64,000 bases of DNA. It comes from Streptomyces cadmiisoli. GTDB lineage: Bacteria; Actinomycetota; Actinomycetes; Streptomycetales; Streptomycetaceae. Location of the stretch: NCBI RefSeq assembly GCF_003261055.1, contig NZ_CP030073.1, positions 6,138,001 to 6,202,000 of the forward strand, written 5' to 3'. Below, piece by piece: positions 33,273 to 42,143 of the stretch; within the stretch, counting starts at the first letter, position 1, and every line of letters begins with the position of its first letter. Below the pieces are notes generated by a model that was not told the DNA's origin, made no database searches, and saw only the letters and a program-made list of their open reading frames with translations. A program made the translations under genes and the position numbers.

Positions 33273-33818
33273 TCACTTCTCGAACAGAGCCTCCTGCTCG
33301 CCCCCTGACGCCTGCCGCAGCCGCTTCGCGCGCAGGCAGACGGCCGCCGACGCACCCGCCGCCGCCGCGGCGAGTGCCGCCGGGACCATCCAGTCGCGGT
33401 TGAACCTGTGGCCGAGGGCGTGGTCCAGGGAGAGGCGGCCGGGGCCGGTGACGGCGATGCCGGCCGCGGTCAGGCCGAGGGCCAGGGGGTACTCCAGGCC
33501 GCCTTCCGTGTTGAAGAAGCCGTTCGGGGCGTGCACCGCCGCCGCGCCCGTCATCCCGGCCGCCGCCGCCGCGCCCGCCGCCGGTGTGGCCAGTCCCAGC
33601 GCCAGCAGGGTGCCGCCGCCGCACTCCGCGAGGCCCGACGCCAGCGCGCTCGCGTTGCCGGGCTTGTAGCCCACCGACTCCATGAACTGGCCGGTCCCGG
33701 CGATCCCGCCCCCGCCGAACCAGCCGAAGAGTTTCTGCGCGCCGTGCGCGGCCAGTACGCCGCCGATGCCCAGCCGGAGCAGCAGCAGGCCCAGATCACG
33801 TCGGTCGTAGCAGTTCAC
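33273..33818 (-). CDS. DoxX-family membrane protein
   Basis: 181 residues from GTG 33818 (VNCYDRRDLGLLLLRLGIGG) with GGGAG upstream; a 60-codon longer frame covers promoter sequence. Four hydrophobic segments are visible, with AAHGAQKLFGWFGGGG after the first, the standard DoxX signature, and GLAECGGGTLLALG in the second. The function is unknown in detail; mycobacterial DoxX takes part in a membrane oxidoreductase complex. The start is divergent from a small NTF2-like gene. Confidence 0.85.
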   Translation of the reverse strand: MNCYDRRDLGLLLLRLGIGGVLAAHGAQKLFGWFGGGGIAGTGQFMESVGYKPGNASALASGLAECGGGTLLALGLATPAAGAAAAAGMTGAAAVHAPNGFFNTEGGLEYPLALGLTAAGIAVTGPGRLSLDHALGHRFNRDWMVPAALAAAAAGASAAVCLRAKRLRQASGGEQEALFEK

Positions 33819-34002
33819 GTTGACTCCCGGGGCAGACGATGGCGGTGGCACGTTTCCAGCGGGTTCGCGGGTGGTTCGCGGGTGGTACGCGCTCGGTTCG
33901 GGCTGGTCTCCCGTCCCACCGTCGCATCTCCGCCACCCGCCCGGCCCTCCCGGGCGGCCGTTCGGGTGGCGGGCCCCGGCCCGCGGTGTGAGCCTGGCTG
34001 GC

Positions 34003-34329
34003 ATGACGATTCAGACAGCCAAGCTGAGCAACCCGGCCGTTCGCGCCTTCGTCACCGCCGTGAACGCCCACGACCGGGAGGGCTTCATGACCCTCCTCGC
34101 GCCGGGCGCGACCATGTCCGACGACGGCGCCGACCGCGAGCTCGCCGAGTGGATCGACCGGGAGATCTTCTCCACCCACGGCCACATGGAGGTCGACAAC
34201 GAGTCGAAGGACGGCCGCGCCCTCATCGCCCGCTACAGCAACGACACCTGGGGCGAGATGCGCACCCGGTGGAGCTTCGTCGTCGAGGACGACGGACGGA
34301 TCTCCCGCTTCGAGACCGGGCAGGCGTGA
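34003..34329 (+). CDS. NTF2-like/SnoaL-like small protein
   Basis: 108 residues starting at MTIQTAKLSNPAVRAFVTAV. The cone-shaped NTF2 fold pattern is seen: first helix FVTAVNAHDREGFMTLLAPG, WIDREIFSTHGHMEV, and a C-terminal sheet RTRWSFVVEDDGRISRFETG. Such proteins bind small ligands or catalyse isomerisation or hydrolysis. No ribosome site is clear. Tandem repeats follow immediately after the stop. Confidence 0.75.
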   Translation: MTIQTAKLSNPAVRAFVTAVNAHDREGFMTLLAPGATMSDDGADRELAEWIDREIFSTHGHMEVDNESKDGRALIARYSNDTWGEMRTRWSFVVEDDGRISRFETGQA

Positions 34330-34409
34330 CCGGCACCGGCACCGGCACCGGCACCCACGCCCGTACGGCCGCGTAACCCTCACCCACGCCCGTACGGCCG
34401 CGTAACCCT
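34330..34409. repeat. Short tandem repeats after the NTF2-like gene
   Basis: Four copies of CCGGCA (34330-34353) run into two perfect 29-base copies starting CACCCACGCCCGTACGGCCG (34352-34380 and 34381-34409), then a degenerate third copy. Confidence 0.85.
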
Positions 34410-34524
34410 CACCCACACCCGTGCGGGCTCGGCACCGTCCCCCACACCCGCACCGACACGGGCGCGCATTCCGACCCCGACGCGGCCCGCGCCCTGATTC
34501 CCGCCCCCACCCCCGCGCAACCCC

Positions 34525-34555
34525 TTGACCTGGAGTGTTCTCCAACCCCTAGCGT
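34525..34555 (+). promoter_or_regulatory. MerR-type promoter with 19-bp spacer and dyad
   Basis: TTGACC (34525-34530) and TAGCGT (34550-34555) are 19 bases apart. The spacer begins with the dyad TGGAGTGTTCTCCA (34531-34544). This is the textbook layout of a MerR-activated promoter. The hexamer ends 7 bases before the aldo/keto reductase ATG, so the message is probably leaderless. The activator gene is not adjacent. Confidence 0.8.
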
Positions 34556-34562
34556 CACCGCC

Positions 34563-35558
34563 ATGGAGACCACGGAAACCACCAGGACACTCGGGAACAG
34601 CGGCATGCGGATCATCGCCCTCGGCTTCGGCTGCTGGGCCGTCGGCGGTGAGTGGCAGGACGCCGACGGGCAACCGCTGGGCTGGGGCAAGGTCGACGAC
34701 GAGGAGTCGGTACGGGCGATCCGGCGGGCGCTCGACCTCGGCGTCACGTTCTTCGACACCGCCGACACCTACGGCGCCGGTCACAGCGAACGCGTCCTCG
34801 GGCGGGCGCTCGGCAAACGCCGGGACGACGTGGTCGTCGCCACCAAGTGGGGCAATGTCTTCGACGAGGACACCCGTACGCTCACCGGCAGCGACGACTC
34901 CCCGGCGTACGCCCGGCGCGCCCTGACCGCCTCCCTGCGCCGTCTCGGCACCGACCACGTCGACCTCTACCAGCTCCACCTGTCCGACGCGGACCCCGTG
35001 CGGGCGGCCGAACTCCGCGACGCCTGCGAGGAGTTCGTGTCGGAGGGCCTGATCCGGGCGTACGCGTGGAGCACCGACGATCCCGAGCGGGCCGCCGTGT
35101 TCGCGGCGGGGGAGCACTGCGCCGCCGTGCAGCACCGCCTCAACGTGCTCCAGGACGCCCCCGAGATGCTCGCGTTGTGTGAGCGGGCGGGCCTGGCCGG
35201 CATCAACCGCAGCCCGCTGGCGATGGGGCTGCTGACGGGCAGGCGGCCCGCCGGCCGGCCCCTCGCCGCGGGAGACATCCGCAGCAACCCGCCCGCGTGG
35301 CTGCCCGGGTTCACCGCGGGTGCCGGAGCCGACCCGGAGTGGCTGGGCCGGGTCGACGCCCTGAAGGAGGTCCTGACCAGCGGCGGCCGTACCCTCGCGC
35401 AGGGTGCCCTCGCCTGGATCTGGGCACGCAGCCCGCGCACGGTTCCGATTCCGGGTTTCCGTACGGTGCGGCAGGCCGAGGAGAACGCGGGGGCGATGGA
35501 CCGGGGTCCGCTGACCGCCGGGCAGTCCGCGGAGATCGACCGGATCCTCGGCCGCTGA
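34563..35558 (+). CDS. Aldo/keto reductase
   Basis: 331 residues. TIM-barrel AKR landmarks: TFFDTADTYGAGHSE (catalytic Asp and Tyr, about residues 60-74), VVATKWG (Lys, about 95), DLYQLHLSD (His, about 139) and the C-terminal cofactor segment VPIPGFRTVRQAEENAGA. It is an NADPH-dependent carbonyl reductase of the general YajO/AKR11-like type. Transcription probably starts at or next to the ATG under a MerR-type activator, which suggests induction by an electrophile or drug, an inference from the promoter. Confidence 0.9.
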   Translation: METTETTRTLGNSGMRIIALGFGCWAVGGEWQDADGQPLGWGKVDDEESVRAIRRALDLGVTFFDTADTYGAGHSERVLGRALGKRRDDVVVATKWGNVFDEDTRTLTGSDDSPAYARRALTASLRRLGTDHVDLYQLHLSDADPVRAAELRDACEEFVSEGLIRAYAWSTDDPERAAVFAAGEHCAAVQHRLNVLQDAPEMLALCERAGLAGINRSPLAMGLLTGRRPAGRPLAAGDIRSNPPAWLPGFTAGAGADPEWLGRVDALKEVLTSGGRTLAQGALAWIWARSPRTVPIPGFRTVRQAEENAGAMDRGPLTAGQSAEIDRILGR

Positions 35559-35601
35559 GGGCCGCGGGCTCGTTGACCCCCAGGCCGGCTGTGCGGCAGC
35601 C

Positions 35602-35668
35602 GTTCCACGGTCCCGGTGCGCACCTCGCGGTCCCGCGCGAGGTCCACCCCCATCCGGTGCCGTGGAAC
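35602..35668. other. Nested inverted repeats downstream of the aldo/keto reductase
   Basis: Outer arms GTTCCACGG (35602-35610) and CCGTGGAAC (35660-35668) enclose CCGG/CCGG and an inner perfect hairpin ACCTCGCG (35622-35629) / CGCGAGGT (35636-35643). Outer flanks extend pairing imperfectly. It may be the terminator or a structured RNA. The rest of 35559-35832 shows no gene. Confidence 0.55.
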
Positions 35669-35832
35669 AGCCGCCGCCTCCCCCCTCGGTTTGGCCTACG
35701 GAAGCTCAGCGCTCCAAGTGTGAAGTTCCTGTGGAGGAGAGTTGAGCATATGCCCTCTACCGGCGGCGATGGGGCGGACGGTCAAACTCCGTTTGTGTAG
35801 GTTGAGAGTTCACATGAAATCCGGGTGATCCT

Positions 35833-36672
35833 TCAGCCGCGCCCCACGTACGGCATGCTCGTCGCCAGCACCGTGGCGAACTGCACGTTCGCCTCCAGCG
35901 GCAGCTCCGCCATGTGCCGTACAGTGCGCGCCACATCGGCGACGTCCATCACCGGCTCCGGCGCCACCTCGCCGTTCGCCTGCAACGCGCCGGTCTGCAT
36001 CGCCTGCGTCATGTCCGTCGCCGCGTTGCCGATGTCGATCTGCCCCACCGCGATGCGGTACGGCCGGCCGTCCAGCGACAGCGCCTTGGTCAGTCCGGTC
36101 AGCGCGTGCTTGGTGGCGGTGTACGCGGCCGAGCGCGGGCGCGGGGCGTGCGCCGAGATCGAGCCGTTGTTGATGATCCGGCCGCCCTGCGGATCCTGCG
36201 CCTTCATCTGCCGGTACGCCGCCTGCGCGCACAGGAACGCCCCGTGCAGATTGGTGTCGACCACGTGCCGCCAGGCCTCGAACGGCAGATCCTCCACCGG
36301 GACCCCGCCCGGGCCGAACGTCCCCGCGTTGTTGAACAGCAGGTCCACCCGACCGAACCGCTCCACGGTCGCCGCGAACAGCGCGGTCACCTCCTGCGGC
36401 CGGGACACGTCCGTGCGCACCGTCAGGGGGGCGGCCCCCTCGGGTGCGAGCGCCGCGGTCTCCTCCAGCCGGTGCGGGCGGCGGCCCGCCAGCGCGACCG
36501 ACCAGCCCGCGCTCAGCAGTTCCAGGGCGACCGCGCGGCCGACTCCGGAGCCGGCGCCGGTCACCACCGCGATCTCCGCACCCGCCCGGCCGGGTGTCCT
36601 GGGCGCCGATGCCTCCGACGGTCCGGTCCGCCCGGTCTGCTCGGTCCGCTTGTCAGTTTGCTTGGCATTCAT
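35833..36672 (-). CDS. SDR-family oxidoreductase
   Basis: 279 residues from [12 protein letters not shown]; longer forms run into the phoD promoter. [10 protein letters not shown] is the NAD(P) motif, [13 protein letters not shown] and the catalytic NNGSISAH and [10 protein letters not shown] follow. An approximately 30-residue polar N-terminal extension precedes the fold. Substrate unknown. A TACGCT hexamer 8 bases before the ATG with no ribosome site suggests a leaderless message. It is divergent from the phosphatase gene. Confidence 0.85.
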   Translation of the reverse strand: MNAKQTDKRTEQTGRTGPSEASAPRTPGRAGAEIAVVTGAGSGVGRAVALELLSAGWSVALAGRRPHRLEETAALAPEGAAPLTVRTDVSRPQEVTALFAATVERFGRVDLLFNNAGTFGPGGVPVEDLPFEAWRHVVDTNLHGAFLCAQAAYRQMKAQDPQGGRIINNGSISAHAPRPRSAAYTATKHALTGLTKALSLDGRPYRIAVGQIDIGNAATDMTQAMQTGALQANGEVAPEPVMDVADVARTVRHMAELPLEANVQFATVLATSMPYVGRG

Positions 36673-36815
36673 GGGTCGGCAGCGTAGGAGACGGTGCGCC
36701 ATACGGATCTCATCCGACCGCCATTCGAGTGTTGTGTACGTGCCAATCGCGTGTCGTTCCCGGCCACTCCAATGCCACCTGAATCGAATCAACAGGTTCG
36801 TCAGGGGAGGACCGG

Positions 36816-38456
36816 ATGAAACCCGTCGCACGACCGTCCCAGCACGCGCTCGAACTCCGCGCGGCCGCCCGGCACATCGGCCGCCGCCGCTTTCTGACCG
36901 TCACCGGCGCCGCCGCCGCGCTCGCGTTCGCGGTGAACCTGCCGGCCGCGGGAGTGGCCGGCGCCGCCGAACTCGACGCCGCGCGGATCACCGAGGACCC
37001 CTTCACCCTCGGTGTCGCCTCCGGCGACCCGCTGCCCGACTCCGTCCTGCTGTGGACCCGCCTCGCGCCCGCCCCGTACCAGCCCGACGGCGGCCTTCCG
37101 GCCGAACGCGTCACCGTGCACTGGGAACTGGCCCGCGACGAGCGCTTCCGCCGCACCGTCAGACGCGGGACCGCCACCGCGCACCCCGAGTTCCAGCACG
37201 CCGTGCATGTGGAGGCCGGCCACCTCGAACCCGGCCGGGCCTACTTCTACCGCTTCCGTGCGGGCCGCTGGATCAGCCCGACCGGCCGGACCCGCACCGC
37301 CCCCGCCCAGCACGAACGGGTCTCGTCGCTCACTCTGGCCGCGGTCTCCTGCCAGGCGTACCACGACGGCTACTTCACCGCGTACCGCCACCTCGCCGAG
37401 GAGGACGTCGACGTCGTCCTGCACCTCGGCGACTACCTGTACGAGTACGCCGTGAACGCGGTCGGCGGCCAGCGCAACTACACCGACCGCACGCTCCCGG
37501 ACCTGTTCAACCGCGAGACCGTGACCCTGGAGGACTACCGGCTGCGGTACGCCCTCTACAAGACCGACCCCGACCTGCGCGCCGCCCACGCCGCGCACCC
37601 CTTCGTCGTCACCTGGGACGACCACGAGACCGAGAACAACTACGCGGACGACAAGCCCGAGAACGACGTCCCGCCGGAGGAGTTCCTGCTGCGCCGCGCC
37701 TCCGCCTACCGCGCCTACTTCGAGAACCAGCCGCTGCGCCGCCCGCAGCGCCCCGACGGCCCCGACATGCAGCTCTACCGCCGGCTGCACTGGGGCCGGC
37801 TCGCGCAGTTCGACGTCCTCGACACCCGCCAGTACCGCTCGGACCAGGCCTACGGCGACGGCTCCGACATCCCCGGCCCCGAGGTCGACGACCCGGCGCG
37901 CACCATGACCGGCGAGACGCAGGAGCGGTGGCTGCTCGACGGCTGGCGGCGGTCGAAGGCGCTGTGGAACGTCGTACCGCAGCAGGTCACCTTCTCCCAG
38001 CGGAAGTTCGACCTGACCGAACCCTCGCGGGTCTCCATGGACGCCTGGGACGGCTACCGCGCCTCGCGCCGCCGGGTGCTCGACGGCGCGCGGGCGGTCG
38101 GTGTTGACAACCTGATGGTGCTCACCGGGGACGTCCACGTCGGCTACGCCTTCGACATCAAGGACGACTTCGACGATCCGGCCTCGCGCACCGTCGGCAC
38201 GGAGATCGTGGCCACGTCGATCTCCAGCGGCCGGGACGGCGCCGACAAGCCGGCCAACTGGGACACCTACACGACGGCCAACCCGCATCTGAAGTTCTAC
38301 AACGGGCGGCGCGGATACGTGACCGTCGGGCTCGGGCGGGACCAGGCCCGCGCCGACTTCCGGACGGTGCCGTACGTGACCAGGCCCGGGGCCCCGGTCA
38401 CGACGGCCGCGTCCTTCGTGACCGAGGCCGGCCGGCCGGGGCTCACGCAGGTGTGA
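36816..38456 (+). CDS. phoD: Alkaline phosphatase D (PhoD), Tat-secreted
   Basis: 546 residues with GGGGAGGA before the ATG. The signal is twin-arginine: [17 protein letters not shown] (about residues 19-35), then a hydrophobic core and AGA cleavage region. The PhoD N-terminal domain ([20 protein letters not shown]) and metallophosphatase core ([49 protein letters not shown]) supply the Fe/Ca ligands. It is a secreted phosphodi/monoesterase used for phosphate supply. A PhoP box is expected from the family but I could not see a convincing direct repeat upstream. Its end overlaps the convergent gene by 14 bases. Confidence 0.93.
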   Translation: MKPVARPSQHALELRAAARHIGRRRFLTVTGAAAALAFAVNLPAAGVAGAAELDAARITEDPFTLGVASGDPLPDSVLLWTRLAPAPYQPDGGLPAERVTVHWELARDERFRRTVRRGTATAHPEFQHAVHVEAGHLEPGRAYFYRFRAGRWISPTGRTRTAPAQHERVSSLTLAAVSCQAYHDGYFTAYRHLAEEDVDVVLHLGDYLYEYAVNAVGGQRNYTDRTLPDLFNRETVTLEDYRLRYALYKTDPDLRAAHAAHPFVVTWDDHETENNYADDKPENDVPPEEFLLRRASAYRAYFENQPLRRPQRPDGPDMQLYRRLHWGRLAQFDVLDTRQYRSDQAYGDGSDIPGPEVDDPARTMTGETQERWLLDGWRRSKALWNVVPQQVTFSQRKFDLTEPSRVSMDAWDGYRASRRRVLDGARAVGVDNLMVLTGDVHVGYAFDIKDDFDDPASRTVGTEIVATSISSGRDGADKPANWDTYTTANPHLKFYNGRRGYVTVGLGRDQARADFRTVPYVTRPGAPVTTAASFVTEAGRPGLTQV

Positions 38457-39465
38457 GCAGCGGCTCGTCCCGCTCGCCGGGGTAGCGGACGCCGACGCGG
38501 TCACGGATCGTGTCGAGCGTCCGCATCACCGCGAGCGTGCCTTCCAGCGGGACGAGCGGCGACTCGGTCTCCCCGGCGCGCAGGGCGCGCATCACCTCAC
38601 GGGCCTCGTGCTTGAGGCTGTTGTGCGGGTCGGCGGCCGGGTCGTGGCGGAACTCCTCGGGCTCGCGGCCGTCACGGCACAGCACGAAGCGGTCCGGGTT
38701 GAAGAAGCCGGCCGGGATGTCGATGCGGCCGAGCGAACCGGTGACCGAGGCGGTGACGGGCGTACCGCCGACGATGGAGCAGTGCACCGAGGCGAGCGCG
38801 CCGCTGTCCCAGGAGAGCAGCGCGCCCGTCTGGAGGTCGACCCCCTCGTCGGACAGCACCGATCTCGCCGCGATGTCCGACGGCTCACCCAGCAGCAGAT
38901 GCGCGAAGGACACCGGGTACACGCCGAGGTCGAGCAGCGCGCCGCCGCCCTGCCGCGGATCGCGCAGCCGGTGCGCGGGCGGGAAGGGGCCCGACAGCCC
39001 GAAGTCCGCCTGGACGCTGCGCACCTCGCCGATCGCGCCGTCGTCCACCAGCGCCTTCATGCGGCGCACCAGCGGATTGCAGTACATCCACATGGCCTCC
39101 ATCAGGAACCGCCCGTGCTCCCGGGCCAGCGCGACCAGTTCCTCCGCCTCGCGCAGGTTCAGCGTGAACGCCTTCTCGCACAGCACGTTCCGCCCGGCCG
39201 CCAGGCACAGGCCGGCCGCCGCCCGGTGGGCCGAGTGCGGGGTGGCGACGTAGACCACGTCGACGCCCTCGTCGCGCGCGAGGGACTCCCAGTCGCCGTA
39301 CGCCCGGGGTATCCCGAACCGGTCCGCGAACGCCCGCGCCGAGGCCTCGGACCGCGAGGCCACGGCCACCACCTCCGCGTCCGGCAGGTCCACCAGATCC
39401 GCCGTGAACGACGCGGCGATGCCGCCCGTCGCCAGGATTCCCCATCGCACGCTGTCCGTCGTCAT
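38443..39465 (-). CDS. Gfo/Idh/MocA-family oxidoreductase
   Basis: 340 residues from the ATG with GAGGAC upstream. The Rossmann start VRWGILATGGIAASFTADLV and VVAVASRS are followed by VLCEKAFTLN, where the usual EKP motif reads EKA while the catalytic Lys remains. GGGALLDLGVYPVSFAHLLLG gives the usual His-equivalent region as Tyr/Ser. The family reduces or epimerises sugars and cyclitols, or trans-dihydrodiols. The C-terminal domain is beta-sheet. It is convergent with phoD. Confidence 0.85.
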   Translation of the reverse strand: MTTDSVRWGILATGGIAASFTADLVDLPDAEVVAVASRSEASARAFADRFGIPRAYGDWESLARDEGVDVVYVATPHSAHRAAAGLCLAAGRNVLCEKAFTLNLREAEELVALAREHGRFLMEAMWMYCNPLVRRMKALVDDGAIGEVRSVQADFGLSGPFPPAHRLRDPRQGGGALLDLGVYPVSFAHLLLGEPSDIAARSVLSDEGVDLQTGALLSWDSGALASVHCSIVGGTPVTASVTGSLGRIDIPAGFFNPDRFVLCRDGREPEEFRHDPAADPHNSLKHEAREVMRALRAGETESPLVPLEGTLAVMRTLDTIRDRVGVRYPGERDEPLLTPA

Positions 39466-39593
39466 GCCGACCGTCCTCATTCCCGTCCGTGCCTGTCGTG
39501 CTCGTCGGGCCTGTTCGTTCTCGTTCGATGCCGCCAGGCTCCGTGTTCGAAATGAGAGCATAGGGAGCGAACTGTTCGAAGAGGGAGGGGCAC

Positions 39594-40928
39594 ATGCCCG
39601 AAGGCAGGGCATCGATACCGGATCTTTCACGGGCGGCCGCGCCGACGAAGCGGCCGCCCGTCCGCGCGCAGCGCCGCACCGGCCTGCTCGTGACCTTTCT
39701 GCTCGGTGGACTGACCGCCACGCCGCCGCTGGCGATGGACATGTACCTCCCCGCGCTGCCGAGGGTCGGCGAGTCGCTGCACGCGCCCGCCGCGACGGTG
39801 CAGCTCACCCTCACCGCCTGCCTGGCCGGCATGGCCGTCGGGCAGTTGGTGGTCGGCCCGATGAGCGACCGCTGGGGCCGCCGCCGGCCGCTGCTGGCCG
39901 GGCTCGTCGTGTACGTCGTCGCGACCGTGCTGTGCGCCCTGGCGCCCACCGCGGAGTCCCTGGTCGCCTTCCGGCTCGTCCAGGGCCTGGCCGGCGCGGG
40001 CGGGATCGTGATCGCCCGCGCGGTCGTGCGCGACCTGTACGACGGCGTGGCGATGGCCCGCTTTTTCTCCACCCTCATGCTGGTCTCGGGCGCCGCGCCG
40101 ATCGTCGCGCCGCTGATCGGCGGGCAGATCCTGCGGGTGACGGACTGGCGCGGGGTGTTCGTGGTGCTCGCGGTCGTCGGTGTGCTGCTGACCGCCGTGG
40201 TCGGGGCGAGGCTCCCGGAGACCCTGGAGCCCGCCGACCGCCATCAGGGCGGCGTCGGCGAGGCCCTGCACGCGATGCGCCGCCTGCTCGCCGACCTGCC
40301 CTTCACCGGCTACATGCTGTCCGGCGGCTTCACCTTCGCCGCCCTGTTCGCCTACATCTCCGCCTCGCCGTTCGTCGTCCAGGAGATCTACGGCGCCTCC
40401 CCGCAGACCTTCAGCCTGCTGTTCGCCGTGAACTCCGTCGGACTGGTCGTCGCCGGCCAGATCAACGGCAAGGTGCTGGTCGGCCGGGTCAGCCTGGAGC
40501 GGGTCTTCGCCGCCGGACTGGGCATCGTCGTACTGGCCGCGGTGGCGCTGCTGCTGATGTCGCTGGACGTCTTCGGCGAGACGGGGCTCACCCCGATCGC
40601 CGTCGCGCTGTTCGTCCTGATGTCCGCCATGGGCTTCGCCCTGCCCAACGCCCAGTCCCTCGCGCTGCTGCGCGTCCGGCACTCCGCCGGCTCCGCGTCC
40701 GCCCTGCTCGGCGCGACCTCCTTCCTGGTCGGCGCCGTCGCCTCGCCGCTCGTCGGCATCGCCGGCGAGCACACCGCCGTCCCGATGGCCGTCGTCCAAC
40801 TGGCGGCCGCCCTGGTGGCGGTGGGCTGCTTCGTGGGAATGTGCCGTCCCTGGAACACACGTACGGTGGCTGAGGGCGGGGGGACTCCCCGCTCGGGCGC
40901 ATCCGAGAACTTGGGGGAAGAGAGCTGA
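39594..40928 (+). CDS. Bcr/CflA-type multidrug MFS transporter
   Basis: 444 residues with GAGGGAGGGG before the ATG. Twelve hydrophobic segments; signatures of the Bcr/CflA branch are PPLAMDMYLPALP at helix 1, VGPMSDRWGRRRPLL as motif A and RLVQGLAGAGGIVIARAVVRD as the helix 4 region. It exports drugs or dipeptides by proton antiport. A serine hydrolase gene overlaps its stop, so both are translated from one mRNA. Confidence 0.92.
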   Translation: MPEGRASIPDLSRAAAPTKRPPVRAQRRTGLLVTFLLGGLTATPPLAMDMYLPALPRVGESLHAPAATVQLTLTACLAGMAVGQLVVGPMSDRWGRRRPLLAGLVVYVVATVLCALAPTAESLVAFRLVQGLAGAGGIVIARAVVRDLYDGVAMARFFSTLMLVSGAAPIVAPLIGGQILRVTDWRGVFVVLAVVGVLLTAVVGARLPETLEPADRHQGGVGEALHAMRRLLADLPFTGYMLSGGFTFAALFAYISASPFVVQEIYGASPQTFSLLFAVNSVGLVVAGQINGKVLVGRVSLERVFAAGLGIVVLAAVALLLMSLDVFGETGLTPIAVALFVLMSAMGFALPNAQSLALLRVRHSAGSASALLGATSFLVGAVASPLVGIAGEHTAVPMAVVQLAAALVAVGCFVGMCRPWNTRTVAEGGGTPRSGASENLGEES

Positions 40929-42055
40929 GCGCGCCGAGACTGCGCCGTGGCACACCGGAACGGGCCGGACTCGACCCCGGCGGGCTCCAGCTGCTCGTCC
41001 GCGACGTCCAGGACCTCACGACCGGTCGGCAGCCGTGGGCGGCGGGCGCCGTCGTCGTCGCCGGGCGCGGGCCGGTGCTCGCGGTCGAGGCGGCGACGGG
41101 GTACGCGGTGCGCTACGCGGCCCACGCCCCCCTGGCCGACGCGGGTGTGGAGCTGCCGGCCGCGCGCCGGGTGCCGATGACCGTGGACACGCCCTTCGAC
41201 CTCGCCTCGCTCACCAAGCTGTTCACCGCCGTCGCCGCGGTGCAGCAGATCGAGCGCGGCACGCTCGGCATCGACGCGCGGGTGGGCGCGTACCTGCCGG
41301 AGTTCCGGGCCGCCGACCGGCACGGCGTCACCGTACGGCAGCTGCTCACCCACACCTCGGGGCTGCGCCCCGAACTCCCGCTGTACGACTGCGCGGACGA
41401 CGCGGAGCGGCTGGCGCTGCTGCGGGCCGAACCCCCGACGGCGGAACCCGGCGTGTACCGCTACTCCGACCTGAACATGCTGCTGGTCCAGTACGTCCTG
41501 GAACGCGTCACCGGCCGCGCCCTGGACGTCCTCGTCCGGGACGGGATCACCCGGCCGCTCGGGATGGCGGCGACCGGCTTCGGCCCGTGTCCGGGCGCGG
41601 CGGCGACGGAGGACCAGCGGCGGCCGTGGGCGAAGGCGGACCGGGGCATGCTGCGGGGGGTCGTCCACGACGAGAACGCGTGGGCCCTCGGCGGGGTGGC
41701 CGGTCACGCGGGTCTGTTCGGTACGGGGCGGGACCTGGCGGTGTTCTGCCGGACGCTGCTGGCGGGCGGCTCGTACGGGCCGGCGCGCATCCTGGGGCCG
41801 GACTTCGTGGAGCTGCTGCTGACGCCGCCCGGCCTCGGCTTCGTGCTCGACCAGCCGTGGTTCATGGGGGAGCTGGCGGGGCGGGGAGCGGCGGGGCACA
41901 CCGGTTTCACGGGGACGTCGCTGGTGCTGGACCGGGCCACGGACACCTTCCTGGTGCTGCTGGCGAACACGGTGCACCCGCGCCGCCGGGCGCCGGACAG
42001 CCGGCCGCGGGCGGCGGCGGGCACCAGGGTGGCGCGGGCGGTGCGGGGGACCTGA
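40925..42055 (+). CDS. Serine hydrolase (beta-lactamase/DD-peptidase class C fold)
   Basis: 376 residues if started at the CTG at 40925, which overlaps the MFS stop as CTGA behind GGGGGAAG; the frame between here and the first GTG at 41075 reads as good protein (SAPRLRRGTPERAGLDPGGL), so the GTG start would cut the fold. The active site Ser-x-x-Lys is in FDLASLTKLF, Tyr in YRYSDLNML and the KTG-like triad in AGHTGFTG. No signal peptide, so it is likely cytoplasmic and esterase-like. Co-translation with an exporter suggests a linked detoxification or cell-wall role. Confidence 0.85.
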   Translation: MSAPRLRRGTPERAGLDPGGLQLLVRDVQDLTTGRQPWAAGAVVVAGRGPVLAVEAATGYAVRYAAHAPLADAGVELPAARRVPMTVDTPFDLASLTKLFTAVAAVQQIERGTLGIDARVGAYLPEFRAADRHGVTVRQLLTHTSGLRPELPLYDCADDAERLALLRAEPPTAEPGVYRYSDLNMLLVQYVLERVTGRALDVLVRDGITRPLGMAATGFGPCPGAAATEDQRRPWAKADRGMLRGVVHDENAWALGGVAGHAGLFGTGRDLAVFCRTLLAGGSYGPARILGPDFVELLLTPPGLGFVLDQPWFMGELAGRGAAGHTGFTGTSLVLDRATDTFLVLLANTVHPRRRAPDSRPRAAAGTRVARAVRGT

Positions 42056-42143
42056 CGCCGCGAGGGACCGGACAATGCGGGGGACCTGACGGCACGGTCG
42101 GCGCGGCGGCACGGCGGCTGCGGCGACCTGAGAGAATCACCCG

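Noticed and set aside
36680..36815. PhoP box upstream of phoD
   Set aside because: Only one GTTC-like half was seen; no convincing 11-base direct repeats.
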